From: Pseudomonas lini
Lineage (GTDB): Bacteria > Pseudomonadota > Gammaproteobacteria > Pseudomonadales > Pseudomonadaceae
NCBI RefSeq assembly: GCF_001042905.1
Contig: NZ_JYLB01000001.1
Span: forward strand, 1-64,000
Length of the DNA stretch: 64,000 bases
Direction: 5' to 3'
Of the stretch, positions 9,403-17,391 are shown one piece after another. The notes below the pieces were generated by a model, which did not search any database, was not told the DNA's origin, and saw only the letters and a list, made by a program, of their open reading frames with translations. The translations under genes and the position numbers were made by a program. How positions within the stretch are numbered: position 1 is the stretch's first letter; the number at the start of each line of letters is the position of its first letter.

Positions 9403-10593
9403 ATGCAAGTGCTTGACCGCCGTAAAGCGATGGCAATCGCGCCGCTGTTACGGCTGGCCTTTCGGCCGTTTTTCCTCGCCGGCTGCCTGTTGGCGGTGCT
9501 GGCCATTCCGCTGTGGCTGGCGGCTTTTGGTGGTTCGATTTCCGACTGGCAGCCGGCAGGCGGTTGGCTGGGCTGGCATCGGCATGAATTGCTGTTCGGG
9601 TTCGGCTTGGCGATTATCGCGGGCTTTCTGCTGACGGCCGTGCAGACCTGGACCGGTCGCCCCGGCCTCAGCGGTAAACCGTTGGCCGCTCTGGCGCTGC
9701 TGTGGTTATTGGCGCGCGTGGCCTGGCTGGTCAATGCACCGTGGCCGTTGCTCGCGGTGCTGGAACTGGCGTTCCCGTTGGCGGTGGCGGTCCTCATGGG
9801 CTTCACCTTGTGGAAGGTGCGGCAGAAACGTAACTACCCGATTGTGGTGGTGTTGCTCTTGTTAGCGGCGGCCGACGGGTTGTCCCTGTACGGCCTGGTC
9901 GAAGGACATGAAGGCTGGCAGCGCCAAGGCGTGCTGACCGGCATTTGGCTGGTGGCGGCGATGATGGGGTTGATCGGTGGGCGGGTGATTCCGTTCTTCA
10001 TCCAGCGTGGCCTCGGCAAGGTCGATGGCGTTACCCCTTGGCCCTGGCTGGATTGGCTGCTGCTGATTGGCTCGCCCCTCGTGGCGTTGTTATATGCCGT
10101 CGGACCTGCGCTTGCCCCCAATCTCTGGGTGGGCCTGTTGTTCGCCGTGTTGACCGCAGGGCATCTGGTGCGCCTGGTTCGCTGGCATGATCGCGCCCTC
10201 TGGCACGTGCCGTTGCTGTGGTCGTTGTACCTGGCTTATGGCTGGTTGGCGGTGGCTTGTTTGGGGATGGCGCTGTGGCATTTCGGCGTGCCGATCAACC
10301 CGAGTCTGGCGGTGCATTGCCTGACCATCGGTGCCATGGGCGGCCTGGTGCTGGCGATGATCGCCCGAGTCAGCCTCGGGCATACCGGCCGTGCGCTCGA
10401 GCCGCCATCGGGGATGACCCTGGCGTTCATCTTGCTCAACCTCGCGTGCCTGAGCCGGGTCGTGTTGATCGAGTTCTTTCCCTTGCCGGCATTGTGGTTG
10501 GCCGGTCTGTGCTGGGCACTGGCGTTTGCGCTGTACGCCTGGCGCTATGGGCCGATGCTGCTGCGGGCCCGGGTCGACGGTCATCCTGGATGA
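9403..10593 (+). CDS. nnrS: NnrS heme-copper membrane protein
   Basis: NnrS is a polytopic heme- and copper-containing inner-membrane protein of denitrifiers that protects against NO stress. The 396-residue product has about 12 hydrophobic segments and the family N-terminal features LLRLAFRPFFLAG and WHRHELLFGFGLAIIAGFLLTA. A later HCLTIGAMGGLVLAMIARVSLGHTGR segment holds conserved histidines. The start ATG at 9403 follows GGTAGAGGAG. A small membrane protein gene follows after 28 bases. The putative FNR-type box upstream fits Dnr control. Confidence 0.93.
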   Translation: MQVLDRRKAMAIAPLLRLAFRPFFLAGCLLAVLAIPLWLAAFGGSISDWQPAGGWLGWHRHELLFGFGLAIIAGFLLTAVQTWTGRPGLSGKPLAALALLWLLARVAWLVNAPWPLLAVLELAFPLAVAVLMGFTLWKVRQKRNYPIVVVLLLLAAADGLSLYGLVEGHEGWQRQGVLTGIWLVAAMMGLIGGRVIPFFIQRGLGKVDGVTPWPWLDWLLLIGSPLVALLYAVGPALAPNLWVGLLFAVLTAGHLVRLVRWHDRALWHVPLLWSLYLAYGWLAVACLGMALWHFGVPINPSLAVHCLTIGAMGGLVLAMIARVSLGHTGRALEPPSGMTLAFILLNLACLSRVVLIEFFPLPALWLAGLCWALAFALYAWRYGPMLLRARVDGHPG

Positions 10594-10621
10594 GCACGCG
10601 AACTGACAGAGGCGGGCGCTG

Positions 10622-11059
10622 ATGTATCCCTTTTTACTGGTCACGCATTTGCTGGCAGCGATTGCCTTCATCGGCACACTGTTTTTCGAGGTGGTCATCT
10701 GGCATCGAGCGCGCCAGCAGTTGGCGGATACCGCGCAATCCACGGCGGATCAGGCGATTGCCGTGCGTTCGCGCAAAGTACTGCATGGCGTAGTGCTGTT
10801 GTTGTATGGCGCCGGCATCGGCCTGGCGTGGCAGTACCGAGGCGCATTGAGTCAGCCGCTGGCCAGCAATTTTGGCACGTTGTTGAGTCTGAAAATTATC
10901 CTGGCCCTGAGCATCATCGGCCATTACTTGCTGCTGGCCTATTGGCTGACCCACGCGCGCCTGACCGCGACTCGCGCCAGCTGGATTCGCCGCAGCATCC
11001 TCGGGCACATGGTGTTGATCGTGATCCTGGCCAAGGCGATGTTCTATTGGCATGGCTGA
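10622..11059 (+). CDS. Four-helix CopD-like membrane protein paired with nnrS
   Basis: This 145-residue protein has four predicted membrane helices: the N-terminal LLVTHLLAAIAFIGTLFFEVVIW, then about residues 53-72, 85-108 and 123-142. Histidines near the ends of the first, second and third helices and in HMVLIV could bind heme or copper, as in the CopD/DUF2269-like group. It follows nnrS closely and faces ytfE, so a part in NO or metal homeostasis is likely by context. I would not assign a specific reaction. Confidence 0.7.
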   Translation: MYPFLLVTHLLAAIAFIGTLFFEVVIWHRARQQLADTAQSTADQAIAVRSRKVLHGVVLLLYGAGIGLAWQYRGALSQPLASNFGTLLSLKIILALSIIGHYLLLAYWLTHARLTATRASWIRRSILGHMVLIVILAKAMFYWHG

Positions 11060-11083
11060 TCACAAGCCGTTCCGGATAAACAA

Positions 11084-11115
11084 AACCCGCTTCAACCGGT
11101 GGGCTGGCGCGGGTT
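11084..11115. terminator. Possible bidirectional hairpin between nnrS operon and ytfE
   Basis: AACCCGC (11084-11090) pairs with GCGGGTT (11109-11115) around an 18-base loop between two convergent genes. There is no clear T tract, so this is a weak call. Confidence 0.4.
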
Positions 11116-11134
11116 GGGTGTGACAGGCAATTGA

Positions 11135-11809
11135 TCAGTGACGAGGGTTCAGGGCGTTGATGAACAGCACGTTGTTTTCCAGATGGATGTGTTGCATCAG
11201 GTCGTCTTTGAATTCCAGCAGCCCGCGATAGAGGGCGCGCCAGGTGTTACAGGCATCGGCAGGCGGGATGATGTGATTGGTCAGGGCGAGCATTTTTTCC
11301 AGGGCTTCGCCATGTTGATCATGTTCGAAGCGCAGCACCTGGATCGGCGGCGCCGCTTGAGCACCGATGCCTTGTTGCAGCATCGGGAACAACACCTGTT
11401 CTTCCTTGAGCATGTGGCCTTCGAGCTCTTGTTGCATGTCGGTCAGAAGATCGGCCAGGCCGTTGGGGCAACTGCTGCGCGCACCATGGACCTGCTCGAC
11501 GCGGCGGGCCAGGCGGATCAGTTCCGGCAATTGCTCGCGGTGGCGGGCGTGGTAGCGCGCCAGAAGGTGGGCGATCAACAGTTCCAAAGGTTCGTTACGC
11601 CAGTCGTGCTGGGTTTCACCGGCGTCTTGCAGAATGTTCAGGGCGTCGGCAATCAGGACCGGATCGAGGTTTTTGCCAAGGGCCGCTTCACGCAGGCTTT
11701 TATGCCCGCCGCAACAGAAGTCCAGTTTGAAGGTGTGGAAGATCCGGGTGGCACCGGGAATGTCGCAGGCCAGTTGGCCGAGGCTTTGTTCCAATAGGGT
11801 CTGGCTCAT
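11135..11809 (-). CDS. ytfE: YtfE/ScdA/DnrN-family di-iron protein for repair of iron-sulfur clusters
   Basis: This family (RIC) has a hemerythrin-like di-iron centre and restores Fe-S clusters damaged by NO. The 224-residue product starts MSQTLLEQSLGQ at 11809; an 8-residue longer start is less likely. The N-terminal domain has the CCGGHKSL motif. The C-terminal hemerythrin-like domain supplies metal ligands in HARHREQLPEL, HMLKEEQVLFPM, FEHDQHGEAL and HIHLENNVLF. It is divergent from norR. The intergenic region holds three NorR-type sites and a -24/-12 promoter pointing into this gene, the arrangement expected for a NorR target. Confidence 0.94.
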   Translation of the reverse strand: MSQTLLEQSLGQLACDIPGATRIFHTFKLDFCCGGHKSLREAALGKNLDPVLIADALNILQDAGETQHDWRNEPLELLIAHLLARYHARHREQLPELIRLARRVEQVHGARSSCPNGLADLLTDMQQELEGHMLKEEQVLFPMLQQGIGAQAAPPIQVLRFEHDQHGEALEKMLALTNHIIPPADACNTWRALYRGLLEFKDDLMQHIHLENNVLFINALNPRH

Positions 11810-11850
11810 CAGGGTTCCTTGTTTGGGTTTCAACGGTTCTCCAGGTCCAT

Positions 11851-11866
11851 TGCATCCGGCATGCCA
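11851..11866 (-). promoter_or_regulatory. Putative sigma54 promoter for ytfE
   Basis: On the minus strand TGGCATGCCGGATGCA has GG and GC 12 bases apart. It lies about 40-57 bases before the ytfE ATG and 40-110 bases from the NorR-type sites. Confidence 0.7.
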
Positions 11867-11906
11867 TATTTAAGTGATTGAAAAACATCGATTAATTTTT
11901 AGTTGT

Positions 11907-11963
11907 GGTGATAGGCACCCTGACGCTTTAGGGTGAATCCAACCATAGAGGGTGATTACTACC
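11907..11963. promoter_or_regulatory. Three perfect GGT-N7-ACC NorR sites between ytfE and norR
   Basis: GGT-N7-ACC occurs at 11907-11919, 11932-11944 and 11951-11963. The last abuts the norR ATG at 11964, so NorR could also repress its own gene. Three sites with this spacing are the known enhancer layout for NorR hexamer assembly. A degenerate FNR-type box (TTGAA-N4-ATCGA) is at 11878-11891. Confidence 0.8.
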
Positions 11964-13493
11964 ATGCTGCGAGAAAGCCTGGCAGCCGACCTGATCGTCG
12001 AGTTGCCCAATGCCGTGCGGTTGCAACGATTGGTCCAGACCCTGCGCGAATACTTCAACAGTGGTGCCGTAGGCTTGTTGCGTCTGGATGACGACAGCCT
12101 CAGGCCCGTGGCGACAGTGGGGCTGGTTCATGAAGCGTTGGGGCGCCGGTTCGTCATCGCCCAACATCCCCGGCTGGCGGCAATCATGGCGTCGCGCGAG
12201 CCGACCTGGTTCGAACCCGACAGTCGCCTGCCGGACCCCTATGACGGCTTGCTCGATAACCACGTCGGCGAACCGCTGCCGGTGCATGACTGCATGGGCG
12301 TGAGCCTGTATGTCGAGGGGCGGATCTGGGGTGCGATCACTCTCGATGCGCTGCACGCCGGGACCTTCGACAGCCGGGCGCGGGAAGAGCTCAAGCGCTG
12401 TACCTTGCAGATCGAAGCCGCCGTGCGGGTCACCCGACTGGAACAGGAAAACCGCAGCTTGCGCCTGTCCCGCAGCGATCCCCAAGACTTGCGAATGCCG
12501 GTCGAGGAGGGCGAGATCCTCGGGCAGAGTGAGGTATTGCATCAGTTGCTCAATGAGCTGGATGTACTGGCCGACTCCGATCTGCCGGTGTTGCTGTTGG
12601 GCGAGACCGGCGTCGGCAAAGAGCTGTTCGCCCGGCGCTTGCATCGTCTTTCTAGGCGCCACCACAAACCGCTGATACACGTTAACTGCGCCGCTTTGCC
12701 GGAGTCGCTGGCAGAGAGTGAGTTGTTCGGGCATGTCAAAGGCGCGTTTTCCGGCGCCACCAGTGACCGTGCCGGACGCTTTGATGCCGCCAACGGTGGC
12801 ACGCTGTTTCTCGATGAAGTCGGTGAATTGCCATTGGCCGTGCAAGCGAAGTTGCTGCGCACCCTGCAGAACGGCGAAATCCAGCGCCTCGGCGCCGACA
12901 AGCCGCTGCACGTCGATGTGCGCATCATCGCCGCCACCAACCGGCACCTGCCGGACAGCATCCGCGACGGCTTGTTTCGCGCCGATCTGTATCACCGGCT
13001 CTCGGTGTATCCGGTGCCGATTCCGCCGCTGCGCGAGCGCGGTAATGATGTGTTGATGCTGGCCGGGCATTTCCTTGAACTCAATCGGGCGCGGCTCGGC
13101 CTGCGTGGTTTGCGCCTGTCGCCGGCGGCCGAGCGCGCGCTGCTGCTTTATACCTGGCCGGGCAATGTGCGTGAACTGGAACACGTGATCAGTCGGGCCG
13201 CGTTGAAGCAGCTCAGTCGCGGTACGAGTCGCGCGTTGATCATGACGCTGGAGCCTGAAATTCTCGATCTCGACAGCGCGATGGCGGCATCGGGGGCGGT
13301 GGTCGAACCATCCCCGGACGTTACGGCTGATCTGCCGTTCCAGCCCTTGGGCGAAGCCGTCGACGATTACCAGCGCAAGAAAATCCTCCAGGCCCTGAGC
13401 CTGTCCGGGGAAAACTGGGCCAGCGCCGCGCGAATCCTGGAAGTCGACCCCAGCAACCTGCACAAACTGGCGCGGCGGCTGCGTCTCAAGTAG
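11964..13493 (+). CDS. norR: NorR, NO-sensing sigma54-dependent activator
   Basis: NorR binds NO at a mononuclear iron in its GAF domain and then drives sigma54 transcription. The 509-residue product has an N-terminal GAF domain with LPDPYDGLL and VHDCMG, the region of the Asp, His and Cys iron ligands in E. coli NorR. Next is an AAA+ domain with Walker A GETGVGKE, the GAFSGA sigma54 loop and Walker B LFLDEVGELP. A C-terminal Fis-type helix-turn-helix (WASAARILEVDPSNLHKLARRL) ends the protein. I choose ATG 11964 (MLRESLAADL) over an in-frame GTG at 11952. Confidence 0.96.
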   Translation: MLRESLAADLIVELPNAVRLQRLVQTLREYFNSGAVGLLRLDDDSLRPVATVGLVHEALGRRFVIAQHPRLAAIMASREPTWFEPDSRLPDPYDGLLDNHVGEPLPVHDCMGVSLYVEGRIWGAITLDALHAGTFDSRAREELKRCTLQIEAAVRVTRLEQENRSLRLSRSDPQDLRMPVEEGEILGQSEVLHQLLNELDVLADSDLPVLLLGETGVGKELFARRLHRLSRRHHKPLIHVNCAALPESLAESELFGHVKGAFSGATSDRAGRFDAANGGTLFLDEVGELPLAVQAKLLRTLQNGEIQRLGADKPLHVDVRIIAATNRHLPDSIRDGLFRADLYHRLSVYPVPIPPLRERGNDVLMLAGHFLELNRARLGLRGLRLSPAAERALLLYTWPGNVRELEHVISRAALKQLSRGTSRALIMTLEPEILDLDSAMAASGAVVEPSPDVTADLPFQPLGEAVDDYQRKKILQALSLSGENWASAARILEVDPSNLHKLARRLRLK

Positions 13494-13571
13494 GCGACAG
13501 TGTTGATGGCGGTCAAGGTGGTCTCGCGCAGTGCCTCGCACACTGCGTAAAACCTTCCGGAGATCACCGTC

Positions 13572-14219
13572 ATGCCGCTTTCCCTGGCTCAGATGCGCCG
13601 TAACTACACCCTTAATGGCCTGCAAGATGAGGCTGCGCTGGATGATCCGCTGGCGATGTTCCGGCAATGGCTGCAACAGGCCCGCGACACCGAGTGCGCA
13701 CCTGTCGAGGCCAATAGCATGGTGCTGGCGACGGTCGACCCTGAAGGACGGCCGCACTGTCGGGTTCTGCTGCTCAAGGGGTTGAGCGATGAAGGTTTTA
13801 CTTTTTTCGGCAATTACCAGAGTGATAAAGGTCAGCAACTGGCCGCCAATCCCTATGCCGCGATGACGTTTTTCTGGCCGGGGCTGGAGCGTCAGGTGCG
13901 TATCGAAGGGCAGGTGTCCAGGCTCGATCCGGCGTTGTCGGATGCGTACTTCGATTCTCGCTCCATGGCCAGTCGCCTGGGTGCCTGGGCTTCACCGCAA
14001 AGCCGTCCGCTGGCCAGTCGCGCAGCGCTGGAATCGATGCTGGCGGAAACCATCAAGCGCTTCGTTGGCCAGACCGTGTCGCGTCCCGAGCATTGGGGCG
14101 GCTACTGCCTGCACCCTGAACGTCTGGAGTTCTGGCAGGGGCGGGCCGACCGCTTGCATGATCGACTCGATTACCGGTTGCGTGATGGTCTGTGGAAGCG
14201 AAGCCGGTTGGCGCCTTAA
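13572..14219 (+). CDS. pdxH: Pyridoxamine 5'-phosphate oxidase (PdxH family)
   Basis: PdxH is an FMN flavoprotein that oxidises PNP/PMP to PLP. The 215-residue length is standard. Family features include the N-terminal [32 protein letters not shown], the FMN-binding [13 protein letters not shown], the [16 protein letters not shown] block and the C-terminal [13 protein letters not shown] with a WKRSRLAP end. It follows norR by 78 bases in the same direction, an unusual neighbour; a second housekeeping copy elsewhere in the genome is possible. GGAG lies upstream of the ATG. Confidence 0.94.
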   Translation: MPLSLAQMRRNYTLNGLQDEAALDDPLAMFRQWLQQARDTECAPVEANSMVLATVDPEGRPHCRVLLLKGLSDEGFTFFGNYQSDKGQQLAANPYAAMTFFWPGLERQVRIEGQVSRLDPALSDAYFDSRSMASRLGAWASPQSRPLASRAALESMLAETIKRFVGQTVSRPEHWGGYCLHPERLEFWQGRADRLHDRLDYRLRDGLWKRSRLAP

Positions 14220-14255
14220 GCCCCATTGCGCAGAACCTGTAGCGACGGAGGACAA

Positions 14256-14346
14256 TGTGGGAGCGGGCTTGCTCGCGAATGCGGTGTGTCAGTCGACATT
14301 AATGTTGTTTGACACACCGCATTCGCGAGCAAGCCCGCTCCCACAG
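14256..14346. repeat. REPIN-type inverted repeat
   Basis: TGTGGGAGCGGGCTTGCTCG at the left is matched by its inverse ending CCCACAG at the right, with a near-palindromic GTGTGTCA/TGACACAC interior. It belongs to the GGAGCGGGCTTG REP type, distinct from the copies at 7.7 and 9.1 kb. Confidence 0.85.
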
Positions 14347-14386
14347 GTTTTGTGCCCGGCACATTCTCTCTATGTCCCCGACGAGG

Positions 14387-14402
14387 TACCTCCTTGGAGG
14401 AA
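14387..14402 (+). promoter_or_regulatory. NarL-type 7-2-7 element upstream of moaB
   Basis: TACCTCC-TT-GGAGGAA resembles the TACYYMT-N2-AKRRGTA NarL/NarP dyad and closely matches elements at 20816 and 23463. It lies 65-80 bases upstream of moaB. Confidence 0.5.
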
Positions 14403-14466
14403 TAGGCTCGCTCACCATTCCGGTTCAGGCTTCGGGCCATACCCTCATCTACGGGAAGACCTGGAT

Positions 14467-15021
14467 ATGGCCCATCTGGCGCAACGCACGTTTGAACCCC
14501 TGAACATCGCCGTACTGACCATCAGCGATACGCGCACTTTTGACACCGACACGTCGGGGCAGACCCTGACGGATTTGCTGCAAACAGCCGGGCATGTGTT
14601 GATCGATCGTGATCTGGTCAAGGACGACATTTATCAGATCCGCGCCACCGTTTCCCGGTGGATTGCCGACCCCAAGGTGCAAGTGTTGTTGATGACCGGC
14701 GGCACCGGTTTCACCGCTCGCGACAACACACCGCAAGCGGTCTTGCCATTGCTGGACAAACATGTGGAAGGCTTCGGCGAATTGTTCCGTCAGGTGTCTC
14801 TGGAGGAAATCGGCATGTCCAGCCTGCAGTCCCGGGCACTGGCCGGCATGAGTAACGGCGTACTGGTGTGTTGCGTTCCAGGCTCGCCGGGTGCCTGCCG
14901 GACTGCCTGGAACAAGATTCTGCTCGAACAACTGGACAGTCGCACCGGCCCGTGCAATTTCGCCCCGCATTTGAAACCGCAAGCGCAGCGGGTCATCGAC
15001 GCCTGCGGGACGCGCCCATGA
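14467..15021 (+). CDS. moaB: MoaB/Mog-family molybdopterin adenylyltransferase
   Basis: MoaB-family proteins bind or adenylate molybdopterin during cofactor synthesis. The 184-residue protein, from ATG 14467, has the MoCF-binding fold markers ISDTRTFDTDTSGQTL, LLMTGGTGFTARDNTP and GMSNGVLVCCVPGSPGAC. It overlaps moeA by ATGA and probably supplies cofactor for NarG. A NarL-like element but no clear FNR box precedes it. The reading frame extends upstream without a stop, but those codons cover the REPIN and are not credible. Confidence 0.93.
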   Translation: MAHLAQRTFEPLNIAVLTISDTRTFDTDTSGQTLTDLLQTAGHVLIDRDLVKDDIYQIRATVSRWIADPKVQVLLMTGGTGFTARDNTPQAVLPLLDKHVEGFGELFRQVSLEEIGMSSLQSRALAGMSNGVLVCCVPGSPGACRTAWNKILLEQLDSRTGPCNFAPHLKPQAQRVIDACGTRP

Positions 15022-16253
15022 CCGGCCGGGTATGCGACATCGGCAAGCTGATGCCGGTGGACGAGGCCATCAGCCGTCTGCTGGACCAGGCACCGCCGCC
15101 GCCCCTGGCGCAAATGGTTCGTCTGGATCAAGCCATGGGGCGGGTGCTGGCGGCGGACATTCATTCCCCGGTGAACCTGCCGGCCTGGGACAACAGTGCC
15201 ATGGACGGCTATGCCCTCAGGGCGGCTGACTTGCCCCAGGCGGGTGGCTCTTTGTCGATTGGCGGGCGCATTGCGGCGGGGGATCAAGCGTGCACGCCCT
15301 TGCTCGCGCAGCAGGCGGTGCAGATCTTTACCGGCGCGCCATTGCCACCGGGCGCCGATACCGTCGTGCCGCAAGAGCGCTGTCGGGTCGAGGGCGAACA
15401 CGTCTGGTTCCCGCCTGTATCCGTTGGCGACCATGTGCGCAAGGAGGGTGAGGAAGTTCGCTGCGGGGATCTGCTGCTCAAGGCCGGTAAACGCCTGCGC
15501 GCACAAGAACTGGGGTTGCTGGCTGGCGCTGGTATCGCGCGGGTCGAGGTCTATCGGCCGTTGCAAGTGTGCCTGCTCAGCAGCGGTAACGAACTGCGTG
15601 AACCGGGTGATCCGTTGGCGCCGGGGCAGATTTACAACAGCAACCGGTATTGCCTCGCCGCGTTGTTGCGCGGCTGGGGCGTCGAGGTGCACGACTATGG
15701 CGTCATGGTCGATGAGTTGGCAGCCAGCCGGCATGCCTTGAGCCTGGCGTCTTCGGAGTGCGACTTGCTGTTGAGTTCCGGTGGCGTGTCGGTGGGCGAG
15801 GAAGATCACCTCAAGCAGGCGATCGAGGAACTGGGCAACGTCGATTTCTGGCGGCTGGCCATCCAGCCGGGCAAGCCACTGGCCTTTGGTGAAGTGGCCG
15901 GCAAACCGTGGATCGGCATGCCGGGAAATCCGTCGGCGGCGCTGATTACCGCGTTGGTGGTGGTGCGTCCGTTCCTGCTCAGGGCCCAAGGCGTGACTGA
16001 CGTACTGCCGGTGCCGTTGGCCGTGCCAGCCGGGTTCGACTGGTTGCAGCGTAACAAGCGTCGGCAGTACCTGCGGGCCAGATTGACACCCGGCGCCGAC
16101 GGCCAGTTGAGCGTGGAACTGCACCCTCAGCAAAGCTCGGCGATGTTGACCGCCGCGTGCTGGGCCGATGGCCTGGCGGTGATCGAGTGCGAGCAGCAAG
16201 TGCTCAAGCACGACAACGTAATGTTCCTGTCCTTCGCCGACCTGATGCATTGA
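15018..16253 (+). CDS. moeA: Molybdopterin molybdenumtransferase MoeA
   Basis: MoeA inserts molybdate into adenylated molybdopterin. The 411-residue length fits. Motifs in order are the N-terminal LDQAMGRVLA helix, PAWDNSAMDGYA, FTGAPLPPGADTVV, the mid-domain SSGNELREPGDPLAPGQIYNSN, SSGGVSVGEEDH, and KPLAFG followed by GMPGNPSA. A C-terminal domain (RRQYLRARL) closes it. The start overlaps the moaB stop as ATGA, so the two are translationally coupled. P. aeruginosa has the same moaB-moeA-ubiUVT neighbourhood. Confidence 0.96.
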   Translation: MTGRVCDIGKLMPVDEAISRLLDQAPPPPLAQMVRLDQAMGRVLAADIHSPVNLPAWDNSAMDGYALRAADLPQAGGSLSIGGRIAAGDQACTPLLAQQAVQIFTGAPLPPGADTVVPQERCRVEGEHVWFPPVSVGDHVRKEGEEVRCGDLLLKAGKRLRAQELGLLAGAGIARVEVYRPLQVCLLSSGNELREPGDPLAPGQIYNSNRYCLAALLRGWGVEVHDYGVMVDELAASRHALSLASSECDLLLSSGGVSVGEEDHLKQAIEELGNVDFWRLAIQPGKPLAFGEVAGKPWIGMPGNPSAALITALVVVRPFLLRAQGVTDVLPVPLAVPAGFDWLQRNKRRQYLRARLTPGADGQLSVELHPQQSSAMLTAACWADGLAVIECEQQVLKHDNVMFLSFADLMH

Positions 16254-16259
16254 TGGCAA

Positions 16260-16273
16260 TTGATTGCCGTCAA
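16260..16273 (+). promoter_or_regulatory. FNR/Anr box for ubiUVT
   Basis: TTGAT-TGCC-GTCAA is followed by a TAGACT hexamer at 16295-16300, giving a class II -41.5 spacing with a start near 16308. ubiU begins at 16386. Confidence 0.85.
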
Positions 16274-16385
16274 GGCCGTGCCTGCCGGTCTCGCTAGACT
16301 GGCAGCGCCTTTTTCGATCGCCCCGGACCCTCGAGTCATGGGCATCAGGCGATGGCCCGGATGCGTTTTTTCATGAGGATTACCC

Positions 16386-17381
16386 ATGCAACTGGTCTGC
16401 CCGGCAGGGAACCTGCCTGCGCTTAAAGCGGCGGTGCGCCAAGGCGCCGATGCCGTCTATGTCGGCTTTCGCGATGACACCAATGCCCGGCATTTCGCGG
16501 GGCTGAACATGGACGACAAACAGTTCGACGCCGCGGTCGCCCACATTCGTCAGCATCAACGCAAACTCTACGTCGCGGTCAACACGTACCCGCAGCCCAA
16601 GGGCTGGGAGCGCTGGCAGCGGGCGGTGGATCGTGCCGCCGATTTCGGTGTGGATGCGCTTATCGCCGCCGACCCCGGGGTGCTCAACTACGCCAGTCAG
16701 CGTCACCCGAAACTGGCGTTGCACCTGTCGGTCCAGGGCTCGGCGACCCATGCCGCCGCGCTGGAATTTTATGCGCAGCGCTACGGCATTCGCCGCGCGG
16801 TGCTGCCGCGAGTGTTGTCGTTGGCGCAAGTACGTCAGGTCGCTGCCAGCAGCCCGGTGCCCATCGAAGTGTTTGGCTTCGGCAGCTTGTGCATCATGGC
16901 CGAAGGGCGTTGCCATCTGTCTTCCTACATTACCGGCGAGTCGCCGAACCTGTGCGGTGTCTGTTCGCCGGCCAAGGCGGTGCGCTGGAGCGAAGACGCC
17001 GAAGGCTTGAACGCACGGCTCAGCGAAGTGCTGATCGATCGCTACACCCCTGACGAACCGGCCGGTTACCCGACCTTGTGCAAGGGCCGTTTCCTGGTCG
17101 GCGGCAAACGCTTTCATGCGCTGGAGGAGCCCACCAGTCTCGACACCCTGGACTTGCTGCCGGAACTGACGGCCATCGGCGTCGAAGCGGTGAAAATCGA
17201 GGGCCGCCAACGCAGCCCGGCCTATGTCGAACAAGTCACCCGCGTCTGGCGCGCGGCACTGGACGCCCATCGTGGCGCGCCGGGCAGTTTTCGGGTCAAG
17301 GAGGAATGGCGTCAGGTGCTGGCCGGTTTGTCCGAAGGCAGCCAGACCACTCTGGGTGCTTATCATCGATCATGGCAATGA
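16386..17381 (+). CDS. ubiU: UbiU, [4Fe-4S] U32-family protein of O2-independent ubiquinone synthesis
   Basis: UbiU and UbiV form a heterodimer that hydroxylates ubiquinone precursors without O2. The 331-residue product is a U32 peptidase-like protein (LVCPAGNLPALKAAVRQGADAVYVG) with the cluster-binding Cys pattern LCIMAEGRC followed by NLCGVCSPAK and a further Cys in YPTLCKGRF. EAVKIEGRQRSPAYV is the usual C-terminal motif. The ATG is downstream of TGAGGA. ubiV begins 10 bases after the stop, and the operon is headed by an FNR-type box, which fits anaerobic expression. Confidence 0.95.
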   Translation: MQLVCPAGNLPALKAAVRQGADAVYVGFRDDTNARHFAGLNMDDKQFDAAVAHIRQHQRKLYVAVNTYPQPKGWERWQRAVDRAADFGVDALIAADPGVLNYASQRHPKLALHLSVQGSATHAAALEFYAQRYGIRRAVLPRVLSLAQVRQVAASSPVPIEVFGFGSLCIMAEGRCHLSSYITGESPNLCGVCSPAKAVRWSEDAEGLNARLSEVLIDRYTPDEPAGYPTLCKGRFLVGGKRFHALEEPTSLDTLDLLPELTAIGVEAVKIEGRQRSPAYVEQVTRVWRAALDAHRGAPGSFRVKEEWRQVLAGLSEGSQTTLGAYHRSWQ

Positions 17382-17391
17382 GGGATTCGAT

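Noticed and set aside
11928..13838. 636-codon minus-strand frame opposite norR and pdxH
   Set aside because: It spans two unrelated genes and an intergenic region, has no motifs, and norR is unmistakable on the plus strand.
14256..14346. Rho-independent terminator or riboswitch before moaB
   Set aside because: It is a REPIN shared with other places in the window; the fold does not match a Moco riboswitch and has no T tract.
14790..16259. 489-codon minus-strand frame opposite moaB/moeA
   Set aside because: Antisense shadow; the plus-strand moeA has complete motifs.
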